Assembly: GCF_001676615.1 (NCBI RefSeq)
Contig: NZ_LYXZ01000027.1
Location: 124,001-188,000, forward strand
Length of the DNA: 64,000 nucleotides
Origin: Labrys sp. WJW
Lineage (GTDB): Bacteria; Pseudomonadota; Alphaproteobacteria; Rhizobiales; Labraceae
Direction of reading: 5' to 3'
Positions 27,815 to 36,428 of this stretch are shown piece by piece. Below the pieces are notes generated by a model that saw only the letters and a program-made list of their open reading frames with translations, made no database searches and was not told the DNA's origin. The stretch's first letter is position 1; the number at the start of each line of letters is the position of its first letter. Both the position numbers and the translations under genes were made by a program.

Positions 27815-28828
27815 ATGAAAGCCCTGATGATCGAAAGCGAGGGGCGCACGCGTTTCCATGACGTGGCGTCCCCTCGGGAAGGCGATGGCGAGATCCGGGT
27901 GGCCGTACGCCATGTCGGCCTGTGCGGTAGCGACCTCAACACCTATCGCGGGCTCAATCCGCTGGTGCAGCTGCCCCGCATACCCGGCCATGAAATCGGC
28001 GGCGAGGTCATCGCGGCCGGCAGGAACGTGCCGTCGGAGTTTACGCCCGGCAGACGCGTCATCGTCATGCCCTACACCCATTGCGGCCGCTGTGCCTCCT
28101 GCCGCAAGGGGCGCACCAATGCCTGCCGCTACAACCGCACCCTCGGCGTGCAGCAGGATGGCGGACTGGCCGAGGAGATCGTGCTGCCCGCCGCCAAGCT
28201 GATCCTCAACGACACGTTGGCGCCGCGGCATCTGGCGCTGGTCGAACCACTCTCGGTGGGCTTTCACGCCGTGGGGCGCGGCCAGGTGGCCGCGGGTGAG
28301 CGCGTGGTCGTGCTCGGCTGCGGCATGATCGGCATGGGCGCGCTGATCGGCGCCGTCGCCCGTGGCGCCGAGGTAATCGCGGTCGACATGAGCGCGGAAA
28401 AGCTCGCCCTCGCCCGGCGTTTCGGTGCGGCGTACACCATCGACGCCAGCGCGCAGGACGTGGTTGCCGAAGTCTCGGCCCTGACGGGAGACGATGGGGT
28501 GGACATCGCCATCGAGGCCGTCGGCCTGCCGGCGACCTTCACCCAATGCATCACCCTCGCCGGCTACTCCGGCCGTGTCGTCTATGTCGGCTATTCCAAG
28601 GCGCCGGTGACCTACGACACCCAGCTCTTCAATCTGAAGGAGCTGGACATCAGGGGCTCGCGCAACGCGACGATCGAGGACTTCCGCGCGGTGATCGCCT
28701 GGCTCGAAGGCATCGGCGACGAGGCCGATGCGCTGATCTCGCGCATCATCCCCTTTGCGGAGGCAGAGGAGGCCCTGCCCTTCTGGGACGGCAACCGGGA
28801 CAGTCTGAAGGTGGTGGTGGCGCGATGA
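27815..28828 (+). CDS. Zinc-dependent alcohol dehydrogenase, L-galactonate 5-dehydrogenase-like
   Basis: 337 residues of the medium-chain dehydrogenase family. Catalytic zinc ligands are C37, H59 and E60 (GLCGSD, PGHEIGGE); structural zinc ligands are C90, C93, C96 and C104. NAD binding lies in VVVLGCGMIGMGALIGAV. The GSRNATIEDF block and overall pattern recall E. coli LgoD (YjjN), which oxidises L-galactonate to tagaturonate. Neighbouring UxaA-type genes support a hexonate substrate. Its stop overlaps the next ATG (ATGA). Confidence 0.85.
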   Translation: MKALMIESEGRTRFHDVASPREGDGEIRVAVRHVGLCGSDLNTYRGLNPLVQLPRIPGHEIGGEVIAAGRNVPSEFTPGRRVIVMPYTHCGRCASCRKGRTNACRYNRTLGVQQDGGLAEEIVLPAAKLILNDTLAPRHLALVEPLSVGFHAVGRGQVAAGERVVVLGCGMIGMGALIGAVARGAEVIAVDMSAEKLALARRFGAAYTIDASAQDVVAEVSALTGDDGVDIAIEAVGLPATFTQCITLAGYSGRVVYVGYSKAPVTYDTQLFNLKELDIRGSRNATIEDFRAVIAWLEGIGDEADALISRIIPFAEAEEALPFWDGNRDSLKVVVAR

Positions 28829-29586
28829 ATCTGCAGCAGGCTTTCGGACTGGCGGGCAAGACCGCCCTCATCACCGGCGGGGGGTCGGGCCTGGGCTTGG
28901 CCATCGCCCAGGCGATGGCCGCGGCGGGCGCCAAGGTCATTCTGGCGGGCCGGCGTGCCGAGGTGCTCACCGAAGCGGCCGCCGGCATTGACGGCGCCGT
29001 CTGCGAGACGGTGGACCTGGCCGAGGTCGACACCCTGGCCGGGTTCGCGAAGAACGTAGAGACGCGGCATGGCAAAATTGACATATTGGTCAATAATGCC
29101 GGCAACACCATCAAAAAGCCGTTCGAGGAGACGTCTCTGGCCGAGATCGACCAGGTGCTCGACGTGCATCTGCGCGGCGCCCTGGAACTCACGCGCACCG
29201 TCATCGCCGGCCAGGCCGCGCGCGGCGCCGGCAATGTCATCTTCACCGCTTCGATGACGTCCTTCATCGGCCAGCCCTTCGTGATGGGCTACACCGTGGC
29301 CAAATCGGCCCTGCTCGGCGCCGTGCGCGGGCTCTCGGCGGAATTTGCCGCCCGCGGCGTACGCGTCAACGGCGTGGCCCCGGGCTGGATCGATACGCCG
29401 CTCTACCGCAAGGCCACCGACAGCGATCCCCAGCGCCGGGCCAAGATCCTCGGCCGTATCCAGATGAACCGGGTCGGCACGCCCGAGGAGATCGGCTGGG
29501 CCTGCGTCTTCCTGGCCTCGCCTGCCGCCAGCTACGTCACCGGCCAGACGCTGGTGGTGGATGGCGGCGCCCTAGTTGGTTTTTGA
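28825..29586 (+). CDS. Short-chain dehydrogenase/reductase
   Basis: A 253-residue classical SDR. The NAD(P) motif is TGGGSGLG (17-24), with NNAG at 90-93 and the catalytic residues S143, Y156 and K160 (YTVAK). It ends in the usual PEEIGWACVFLASPAASYVTG block. A sugar-acid oxidoreductase, for example a gluconate 5-dehydrogenase-like or UxaB-replacing enzyme, fits the operon. Start ATG 28825 overlaps the upstream stop. Confidence 0.9.
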   Translation: MNLQQAFGLAGKTALITGGGSGLGLAIAQAMAAAGAKVILAGRRAEVLTEAAAGIDGAVCETVDLAEVDTLAGFAKNVETRHGKIDILVNNAGNTIKKPFEETSLAEIDQVLDVHLRGALELTRTVIAGQAARGAGNVIFTASMTSFIGQPFVMGYTVAKSALLGAVRGLSAEFAARGVRVNGVAPGWIDTPLYRKATDSDPQRRAKILGRIQMNRVGTPEEIGWACVFLASPAASYVTGQTLVVDGGALVGF

Positions 29587-29601
29587 GAAGGAGTAAAGTC
29601 C

Positions 29602-30300
29602 ATGCCGATCGCGACCAAGCGCAGCGACGAAGAAACCTTTGCACTGCTCAAGGAACGGTTGTTCACGGCCGTCGTCGGCGACGTGCTCGACGTGATGGGG
29701 CTGCGCAAGCAGTTCCTACCAGCCGGCATCGGCCCGCTGCAACAGCCGATGCGCATCGCCGGCCGCGCCATGCCGGTGCTGGAAGCCGATATCTTCGCCG
29801 AAGGCACCGAGCTTTCGGCCGGCCCGCTCGCCAGCAAGCCCTTCGGCATCATGCTCGAGGCCCTCGACGACCTGAAGCCGGGCGAGGTCTATGTCGCCTC
29901 CGGTTCCTCCCTGCGCTATGCCCTGTGGGGCGGGCTGATGTCGACACGCGCCACCCATCTCAAGGCGGCCGGCGCCGTGCTGAACGGCTATGTACGCGAT
30001 GCGGCCGATATCGAGGCGCTGGGTTTTCCGACCTTCTGCCGCGGTGTCTACGCCCAGGATCAGGGCGTGCGCGGCAAGGTCATCGATTTTCGCACCGCGA
30101 TCGAGATCGAAGGCATCCGCGTTGCTCCGGGCGATCTCGTGTTCGGCGATCGCGAAGGCGTCCTGATCATTCCGCGCGAGGCGGAGGAGGAAGCCATTGC
30201 CCGCGCCCTGGAGAAGGCCTCGACGGAGAACCAGGTCGCCGTCGCCATCCGCAACGGCATGAGCGCCTGCGAGGCGATGGCGACCTTTGGCGTGATGTGA
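29602..30300 (+). CDS. RraA-like aldolase/decarboxylase (HMG-aldolase family)
   Basis: A 232-residue member of the RraA/4-hydroxy-4-methyl-2-oxoglutarate aldolase family, with GPLASKPFGIMLEALDDLKP, GGLMSTRATHLKAAGAVLNG and Y-V-RDAADIEALGFPTF. The Arg-Asp pair that binds substrate and metal is present. Length exceeds RraA itself (about 160), so a metabolic aldolase or oxaloacetate decarboxylase role is more likely than RNase E inhibition. It may cleave a 2-oxo acid formed by the dehydratase pair that follows. An AGAAGGAG ribosome site precedes the ATG. Confidence 0.85.
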   Translation: MPIATKRSDEETFALLKERLFTAVVGDVLDVMGLRKQFLPAGIGPLQQPMRIAGRAMPVLEADIFAEGTELSAGPLASKPFGIMLEALDDLKPGEVYVASGSSLRYALWGGLMSTRATHLKAAGAVLNGYVRDAADIEALGFPTFCRGVYAQDQGVRGKVIDFRTAIEIEGIRVAPGDLVFGDREGVLIIPREAEEEAIARALEKASTENQVAVAIRNGMSACEAMATFGVM

Positions 30301-30310
30301 GGCCACAACC

Positions 30311-30619
30311 ATGCAGCTGGACCCTCGCCTGCTCCATCTCTCGCCGCTCGACAATGTCGTCGTGGCGCGCGAGAGCCTGGCAGCGGATACCGTGCTGATG
30401 CTCGACGGCCAGGCCTTCACGCTGGCCGCAGCCGTGCTGCGCGGCCACAAGATCGCCTGCCGCGCCATCACGCCCGGCGAGAAGATCATGAAATACGGCG
30501 CACCGATCGGCTCGGCCATCCAGCCCATCGCACCGGGAGAGCACGTGCACCTTCACAACATCAAGAGCGACTATACGGCGACCCACATCATCGGCTCGCC
30601 CGAGGCAAAGGCAGAGTGA
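30311..30619 (+). CDS. UxaA-type altronate dehydratase, small subunit (SAF domain)
   Basis: A 102-residue protein matching the N-terminal SAF domain of UxaA: VLRGHKIACRAITPGEKIMK, YGAPIGSAIQPIAPGEHVH and NIKSDY. In E. coli this domain is fused to the catalytic part; here, as in SuyA/SuyB and many alphaproteobacteria, it is a separate gene. Its stop shares a base with the start of the large subunit (TGATG), implying a complex. Confidence 0.9.
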   Translation: MQLDPRLLHLSPLDNVVVARESLAADTVLMLDGQAFTLAAAVLRGHKIACRAITPGEKIMKYGAPIGSAIQPIAPGEHVHLHNIKSDYTATHIIGSPEAKAE

Positions 30620-31809
30620 TGCAAGGCTATCTTCGCAGCGATGGACGCAAGGGCATCCGCAATGTCGTCGCGGTCGCCTATCTGGTGGAATGTGCCCATC
30701 ACGTGGCCCGGGAAATCGTGCGGCGCTTTCCCGACCAGCCCGTCCACCTGATCGGCTTCCCCGGCTGCTTTCCCAATGCCTATGCCCAGCGCATGATGGA
30801 GCAGCTTTGCACCCATCCCAATGTCGGCGCGGTGCTGCTGCTGTCGCTGGGCTGCGAGAGCTTCAACAAATATTCGCTGGCCGAGGCCGTCGCCTCGACG
30901 GGCAGGCCGGTGGAGACGCTGACCATCCAGGCCAGCGGCGGCACGCGCAGCACCCTGGAAGCGGGATGCAACTGGGTCACCGAGCAGCTCGACCTACTGG
31001 CAAGCCAGCCCACCGTGCCCATGGCCCTCGACGAACTGGTGGTCGGCACGGTCTGCGGCGGCTCGGACGGCACCAGCGGCCTGACCGGCAATCCTGCGGC
31101 GGGGCGGGCCTTCGATCACCTGGTCAAGGCCGGCGCCACCTGCATCTTCGAGGAGACGGGCGAACTGATCGGTTGCGAGGAGATCATGGCCGCGCGCGCC
31201 GTGACCCCCGCCCTCGGCGAGGCCCTGCGCCAATCCGTGGCGAAGGCCGCACGCTATTATGCCACGCTCGGCTATGGCAGTTTCGCGCCGGGCAATGCGG
31301 ATGGTGGCCTGTCCACCATCGAGGAAAAGTCGATGGGCGCCTACGCCAAATCGGGTTCCTCACCCATCTCCGGGCTGATCAAGCCGGGCGATGTTCCCCC
31401 GCGCGGCGGCCTCTATCTCATGGATGTCGTGCCGGACGGGCCGGTGCGGTTCGGCTTTCCCAACATTTCCGACAATGCTGAGATCGTCGAGATGATCGCC
31501 TCGGGCTGCCATCTCGTGCTCTTCATCACCGGGCGCGGCTCCGTCTCCGGATCCGCCCTCTCGCCCGTCATCAAGATCTGCGCCAATCCCGATACCTATC
31601 GACGCCTCGAAGAGGACATGGATGTCGATGCCGGTCGCATCCTGGAAGGCCGCGCCTCGCTGGACGAAGTCGGGGACGAGATTCTCACCCTGATCCAGGA
31701 TGTCGCCTCGGGCGCAATGACGAAATCGGAGGAACTCGGCCACCAGGAGTTCATCCTCACCTACAAGGCCTTCGAGCCGATCGGTCCTGCCTGCCTACCG
31801 ACCCGCTGA
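30619..31809 (+). CDS. UxaA-type altronate/galactarate dehydratase, large subunit
   Basis: 396 residues from ATG 30619, immediately after the small subunit. Family blocks include GYLRSDGRKGIRNVVAVAYL, FPGCFPNAYAQRMM, LGCESFNKYSLAE, ASGGTRSTLEAG and VVGTVCGGSDGTSGLTGNPA. The conserved Cys residues expected for the metal site are in these blocks. It should dehydrate an aldonate or aldarate to a 2-keto-3-deoxy product. A preceding GTG at 30616 is in frame but lies before the better ATG. It is last in the operon; a GGCGGC/GCCGCC hairpin without a T tract follows at 31810-31830. Confidence 0.9.
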   Translation: MQGYLRSDGRKGIRNVVAVAYLVECAHHVAREIVRRFPDQPVHLIGFPGCFPNAYAQRMMEQLCTHPNVGAVLLLSLGCESFNKYSLAEAVASTGRPVETLTIQASGGTRSTLEAGCNWVTEQLDLLASQPTVPMALDELVVGTVCGGSDGTSGLTGNPAAGRAFDHLVKAGATCIFEETGELIGCEEIMAARAVTPALGEALRQSVAKAARYYATLGYGSFAPGNADGGLSTIEEKSMGAYAKSGSSPISGLIKPGDVPPRGGLYLMDVVPDGPVRFGFPNISDNAEIVEMIASGCHLVLFITGRGSVSGSALSPVIKICANPDTYRRLEEDMDVDAGRILEGRASLDEVGDEILTLIQDVASGAMTKSEELGHQEFILTYKAFEPIGPACLPTR

Positions 31810-32250
31810 GGCGGCCGGCAGGCAGCCGCCGCGTTAGGAAATCAGGTCGAGTCGGATTCTGATTTTCGGGGGCTTATTCAAAAAAGATATGCCCCTATCG
31901 GCGTCTATCACGAAGACATTTCTCATGAATTTGGTCGACACGAGGGGACGCTCCCTGGGAGCTCACTGAGCGGCTTATCTCGATGGCGGCACGGGAGAAC
32001 ATCCATATCATAGCGGGCCAGGCGGAGAGCGCAGGCGGGCGCCATCATAACACGGCAGTGCTTGCCGACCACGAAGGGCTCATCGTCGCGATGAAGGCCA
32101 TCTGCCCGGCCAGCCGCGTCATCACCAGCCGGCGGCAGCCACGCCGGCGATGAGCCGGTCGGGCGGCCCGCGATCACCTCCCTCAGGCTCCAGCCGACCA
32201 GGAGGATCGTGCAGAACCCCAAGCGGAGTCCTGCACGAAAGGCAGGCGGG
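31810..32250. other. Intergenic region, convergent gene ends
   Basis: The stretch lies between the end of the dehydratase operon and the end of the oxygenase gene. Frames on both strands are short. A run such as HNTAVLADHEGLIVAMKA (+ strand near 32040-32100) looks protein-like, but I cannot place it in a family and it may be debris. Confidence 0.35.
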
Positions 32251-33291
32251 TCACGCAGTTCCCGTCTTTTCCAGGAGGTGGAGCAGGTCCGGATGATGCT
32301 TGGCAGCAACATCCGGATGGGAGCGCAGGCGGCTCTTGAGATGGTTGATGCCCACCTCCCGGAAGATGGGATTGAGCGGGTCGACCGTTACGCCGCGCTC
32401 GCTGCGCTTGAGCTCTTCGGGCAGCGGGATAACCGGTATCCTGGCGTGATAGCGGGCACCGAGGAAGAAGGCGACCGAAAAGCGCTCCGTGCCGCTCGGC
32501 GGCGTCACGACGTCATGAACGTCGGCGCGCACGAAACCGTTCGTCGCCATTTCCAGAAGCTCGCCGCTGTTGATGACGAAGGTGCCGGCTACGGGCGGGG
32601 CATCGATCCACACGCCTGCTTCGGTGCGAATGCGCAGGCCCGGCGTCGTATCCTGCAGCAACACGGTGACGAAGCCGCCATCCTTGTGCGCGCCGACCCC
32701 CTGGTCGCTGCCGGCGGCCTCGCGACCGGGGTAACGGATGATCTTGAGAAGCTGCGAGGGCGAGGGTTCATAGATCTCGGCAAAGGCGTTCTCAGGTTGG
32801 CCGAGCGCAAGTGCCATCGCCTTCAGCACGTCGATGCCGATGCGCGTGACCTCCGCCTGATAGCGCAAGAGCAGCGGCTTCAGCTCCGGCAGTGCTTCCG
32901 GCCATTGGTTCGGACCATAAAGCCGGTTCCACGGCGTGTCGGGCCCCGCCTCGACAGGCTCGCCCTCGGTGTTGATGTCGAGCTGCTCGCGCCAGTCCCG
33001 TTCACCTCGCGTACGCTCGTAGCCGGCCCGGTTATAACCGCGGAAATGCGGAGACCTCACCATCTCGATCTTCAGCTTCTCGTCCTCAGGCAGTGCGAAG
33101 AAACGCTTTGAGGCAGCGAGCACGTCATCGATCAGGCGCTGGGGCACGCCATGGCCGGTCATGTAGAAGAAGCCATGGTCATGCAGAACGCTGGTCAATT
33201 CCTCGATGAAGGCTTCCCGTTCGGCCGGAGCACCGTAAAAGCGCGAGAAATCGACTGTCGGCAAATGGGCCGCTTGGGGGCGGGTCGTCAT
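32251..33291 (-). CDS. 2-oxoglutarate/Fe(II) oxygenase, isopenicillin N synthase-like
   Basis: A 346-residue member of the IPNS/DIOX family. Residues 10-100 are the DIOX_N domain (VPQRLIDDVLAASKRFFALP). The double-stranded beta-helix carries the iron ligands H202, D204 and H259 (AHKDGG, VHDVV) and the 2-oxoglutarate pair R270 and S272 (RFSVAFF). It should hydroxylate a small molecule in the cytoplasm. It follows the MetI-like permease on the same strand after 179 bases, so it may act on the imported compound. Confidence 0.9.
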   Translation of the reverse strand: MTTRPQAAHLPTVDFSRFYGAPAEREAFIEELTSVLHDHGFFYMTGHGVPQRLIDDVLAASKRFFALPEDEKLKIEMVRSPHFRGYNRAGYERTRGERDWREQLDINTEGEPVEAGPDTPWNRLYGPNQWPEALPELKPLLLRYQAEVTRIGIDVLKAMALALGQPENAFAEIYEPSPSQLLKIIRYPGREAAGSDQGVGAHKDGGFVTVLLQDTTPGLRIRTEAGVWIDAPPVAGTFVINSGELLEMATNGFVRADVHDVVTPPSGTERFSVAFFLGARYHARIPVIPLPEELKRSERGVTVDPLNPIFREVGINHLKSRLRSHPDVAAKHHPDLLHLLEKTGTA

Positions 33292-33470
33292 GTCATGGCT
33301 CCTGGAAAGCAGGTCTGGTGGTCGTGGTGGTGGCCGGCACGATAGTCGTCGTTGGGCGGATCGTCATGCCGGCGATGAGCGATATCGGAGGATCGAGGTT
33401 GAAATGATGATCTGCGGACGACGGCAACGGCAATGCCCCACTGTCGGCCGCACGGGTTTCGATGATGCAG

Positions 33471-34139
33471 TCAGCGGCGATGCTCGAGGGCCCGGACCAG
33501 GCGATCGCCGAGCGTCTGGAGAAGCTGCACCAGAACGACGAGCACGACGATGGTCGCAAACATCACCTGGTTGTTGAAACGTTGGTAGCCATAACGGATA
33601 GCGAGGTCGCCAAGCCCGCCTCCGCCGACGACGCCGGCCATGGCCGAAAAACCCACCAGCATGACCACGGTCAGGGTCACCCCGGCCAGGATTGCCGGCA
33701 GCGCTTCCGGCAGGAGGACTTTTTCGATCACATGCCGCAACGTACCGCCCATCGCGAGCACGGCCTCGATCCTGCCCTTCTCCACCTCCGCCAGCGCCGC
33801 TTCGACGATACGGGCGAAGAACGGAACGGCGCCAATGGTCAGCGGCACGACCGCCGCCGTGCTGCCCAGGCTGGTACCGACGATCAGCCGGGTCAGCGGT
33901 ATCAGGGCGATCAGCAGAATGACGAAAGGCAGCGAGCGCCCGACATTGACCACGAGCCCGATCAAGCTGCTGAGCCAGGGCGCGACGACCAGCCCACCCT
34001 GCCGGGTCACGAACAGCAACACACCGAGTGGTAGCCCGACGGCTATGGTCACCAGAGCGGACAACGCGACCATATAGAGGGTTTCGCCGGTCGCATTCAC
34101 CACGAGCACCAAGAGTTCAGTCCAGCTCTGGGGTGTCAT
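33471..34139 (-). CDS. metI: Methionine-type ABC importer permease (MetI-like)
   Basis: A 222-residue permease with five predicted helices and the MetI pattern: TLYMVALSALVTIAVGLPLG, GRSLPFVILLIALIPLTRL and the EAA-type loop IEAVLAMGGTLRHVIEKVLL. The GGGGLGDLAIRYGYQRFN segment is a hallmark of MetI. It overlaps the ATPase stop by 4 bases. With MetN and MetQ it should import methionine, its D-isomer or a related sulfur compound. Confidence 0.9.
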   Translation of the reverse strand: MTPQSWTELLVLVVNATGETLYMVALSALVTIAVGLPLGVLLFVTRQGGLVVAPWLSSLIGLVVNVGRSLPFVILLIALIPLTRLIVGTSLGSTAAVVPLTIGAVPFFARIVEAALAEVEKGRIEAVLAMGGTLRHVIEKVLLPEALPAILAGVTLTVVMLVGFSAMAGVVGGGGLGDLAIRYGYQRFNNQVMFATIVVLVVLVQLLQTLGDRLVRALEHRR

Positions 34140-35122
34140 ATCAGCTCCGCCCGAACGCCGCGGTCATTGAGGAAGTCGAGGACGCCCGCAAGATCGAGCC
34201 CTCCTTCGGGGCTGCGGAAGCCGACCCGCAGGCGGCCTACGCGCTGTCCCGCGATGGTTTCGACTCCGCCCCCCAGCAAGGTCACGCCGATGGAATGCTG
34301 CTGAGCCAGGGTGCTGAGCACCGGCGAGGCCTCGACCGCGTCGACGAAGGTCAGCTCGGCCATGGCTTCATCGCTCCTGTCGCCCCATGCGCAATCCGGC
34401 AGCAGAGCGCGGCCGAGCAATGACGCGGGATCGGCGACGAGCGTGGTGAGCGGGCCTGCTTCGACGACCCTCCCCGCACTCAGCAGCGCGGCAGAATCGC
34501 AGATCGCCTTCACGACACCGAGCTCATGGGTAATCAGCACGATGGTGACGCCAAGCCTTGCATTGACGTCTCGCAGCAGGTTCAGGATGGACCCCGTGGT
34601 TTCGGCATCCAGGGCGCTTGTCGCCTCGTCGGACAGCAGGACATCCGGCTCGGCGGCCAAGGCCCGCGCGATCCCGACGCGCTGCTTCTGCCCTCCGGAA
34701 AGCTGGGAGGGAAAGGCCCGGGCCTTCTCCGCCAAACCGACCAAGTCGAGCAGTTCCTCGACCCTGCGTCGACGTGCCTCGCGCTTGATCCCGAGAATTT
34801 CCAGCGGCACCGCGACATTGTCGGCAACATTGCGCGAGTGAAGCAAATGAAAATGCTGGAAAATCGTGCCGATGCGCCGGCGTTGCCGCCGCAATTCGCT
34901 CGGTGGTAGCGCGGTCAGATCGCGGCCGCCGACGATGATGCGGCCGACGGTCGGCCGTTCGAGCAGGTTCAGGCATCGGATCAACGTGCTCTTGCCAGCC
35001 CCGCTGCGCCCAAGCACGCCGAAGACCGCTCCCTTTGGAATATCGAGCGTGACGTCGTCGAGCGCCACAAACTCGCGGCTACCCTGCGCATAGACCTTAC
35101 GCAGCTTCTCAATGCGGATCAT
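34136..35122 (-). CDS. metN: Methionine-type ABC importer ATPase with NIL domain
   Basis: 328 residues from ATG 35122. Walker A is GRSGAGKST, the Q loop follows IGTIFQHFHLLHSR, the signature is QLSGGQKQRVGIARAL, Walker B is VLLSDEATSALD, and the switch His is in LITHELGVV. Residues about 255-328 are the NIL/ACT-like domain that lets methionine inhibit transport in MetN. A longer form starting at 35146 adds eight unsupported residues. Confidence 0.92.
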   Translation of the reverse strand: MIRIEKLRKVYAQGSREFVALDDVTLDIPKGAVFGVLGRSGAGKSTLIRCLNLLERPTVGRIIVGGRDLTALPPSELRRQRRRIGTIFQHFHLLHSRNVADNVAVPLEILGIKREARRRRVEELLDLVGLAEKARAFPSQLSGGQKQRVGIARALAAEPDVLLSDEATSALDAETTGSILNLLRDVNARLGVTIVLITHELGVVKAICDSAALLSAGRVVEAGPLTTLVADPASLLGRALLPDCAWGDRSDEAMAELTFVDAVEASPVLSTLAQQHSIGVTLLGGGVETIAGQRVGRLRVGFRSPEGGLDLAGVLDFLNDRGVRAELI

Positions 35123-35194
35123 GATGATTTCCGATCGCCACGGCAAAGCCCCGCCGCGATGCGGCGGAGCCTCGGCCCAATATGGCCAACCGTG

Positions 35195-36013
35195 TCAATT
35201 GTTCACGGGAATGACGGAGCCTTGATAGTGCTCGCGGATGAACTTGGCGACTTCCGGGGATGTCAGCAGCTTGGACAAGCGAGCGATCCTGGGATCATCC
35301 GCCAGCTTCGGCGTGGTGACCAGGACATTGGCGTAGGGATTGCCTTCCGCATTCTCCAGTCCGAGAGCGTCCTTGGCCGGGCTGAGACCGGCTTCCAGGG
35401 CGTAATTGCCGTTGATGACCGCAAGGTCGACGTCATCCAGCGAGCGAGGCAATTGCGCTGCCTCGATTTCGAGTATCTTGAGGTGCTTTGGATTGCCTGC
35501 GATGTCCTGCGGGGTGGCAGCTTGCTTGTCGGGTGCATCAAAGCCTGCCTTCAGCCTGATCAGCCCCTGCGCCTGCAACAGATAGAGCGCCCGGCTGAGA
35601 TTGGTGGCGTTGTTGGGCACAGCCACGGACGCTCCGTCCGGCACCGCCTCGAAGCTCTTGTGCTTGCGGGAATAAACCCCGAGCGGCTCGATATGAACCG
35701 TCGCGGCAACCGCGAATTTCTGGCCCAAGGCCTGTTCCTGTGACCGCAGATAGGGAACGTGCTGAAAGTAGTTGGCATCGACATCGCCGCTGGCGAGCAG
35801 CTCATTCGGATTCACGCCCTGGCTCAACTCGACGATCTTGAACTGGAAATCCGGCGCCAGCTTCTGGACGAACGCGAGTATCTCCGTATGGGGGACAGGA
35901 TCAGCCGCGATACGAAGAGGGGCGTCGGCGGCGAATGCGGACAAGCTCAGCGCCACGGGCATGATCGCGATCGCTGCGATCCTTGCAAGGCGCGTCGTCA
36001 AGATACGGAGCAT
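35195..36013 (-). CDS. metQ: Methionine-type ABC importer binding protein (MetQ/NlpA)
   Basis: 272 residues from ATG 36013 with an AGAAGGA ribosome site. Signal peptide to AFAADAPL; it lacks a lipobox Cys. The mature part is NlpA family: IAADPVPHTEILAFVQKLAP, FKIVELSQGVNPNELLASGD, DANYFQHVPYLRSQ, GVYSRKHKSFEAVPDGA and a C-terminal IREHYQGSVIPV. First gene of metQ-N-I. Like many MetQ homologues it may also take other sulfur compounds. Confidence 0.92.
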   Translation of the reverse strand: MLRILTTRLARIAAIAIMPVALSLSAFAADAPLRIAADPVPHTEILAFVQKLAPDFQFKIVELSQGVNPNELLASGDVDANYFQHVPYLRSQEQALGQKFAVAATVHIEPLGVYSRKHKSFEAVPDGASVAVPNNATNLSRALYLLQAQGLIRLKAGFDAPDKQAATPQDIAGNPKHLKILEIEAAQLPRSLDDVDLAVINGNYALEAGLSPAKDALGLENAEGNPYANVLVTTPKLADDPRIARLSKLLTSPEVAKFIREHYQGSVIPVNN

Positions 36014-36428
36014 TGAAGACCAATCCTTCTGCTGGTCGGGTTTAGTGGAAACGGGCAATTTCAACCTCTGCGGCCCCAAAGGGGTGCGAGAAGTTTGCCG
36101 TGAGCAAAGCCATGTGAGGTCTGACCCGTCACGAGTTCCGTCGATATTCGTGTTCCAGGCGCATGGCTGACCAAAGGCGCGCGGAAGATCCGGAATAGGG
36201 CGGGATGAATGAGCATCGAGACAGGCAAGCGTGATGGCGAGAGGCGACATGCACCGCGCTGCGAATGCACGCCTTCCCGGGGGAAGCGGCAGTCGAGTCG
36301 GGACGTATCGATCTTTTGTATATAAAATCTATTAAATTAATAGACAAATAAAATTCTTCATGGGAAGAGGGAGCCTCAATCACAAGCCCGGTCGCCATGC
36401 AGCGCTCTGGCAAGAGAGCCGAAGGACA
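36014..36428. promoter_or_regulatory. Divergent promoter and long metQ leader
   Basis: This 415-base region separates divergent importer genes. Toward metQ it could be transcribed as a leader of up to 300 bases; it contains a small CCCC-AAA-GGGG hairpin near 36070 and an open minus-strand frame (36270 to 36061) that could encode a leader peptide. It ends on the other side in A+T-rich DNA with the palindrome listed separately. I find no clear SAM-riboswitch core. Confidence 0.45.
36328..36344. promoter_or_regulatory. 17-bp perfect palindrome between two sulfur-importer operons
   Basis: TCTATTAA-A-TTAATAGA is an 8-bp perfect inverted repeat in the A+T-rich divergent promoter region. Its placement fits a shared operator for metQ-N-I and the 36429 operon. 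Confidence 0.5.

Noticed and set aside
36014..36428. SAM riboswitch upstream of metQ
   Set aside because: I could not find a conserved SAM-II or SAM-I core; only a small hairpin and a palindrome are visible.
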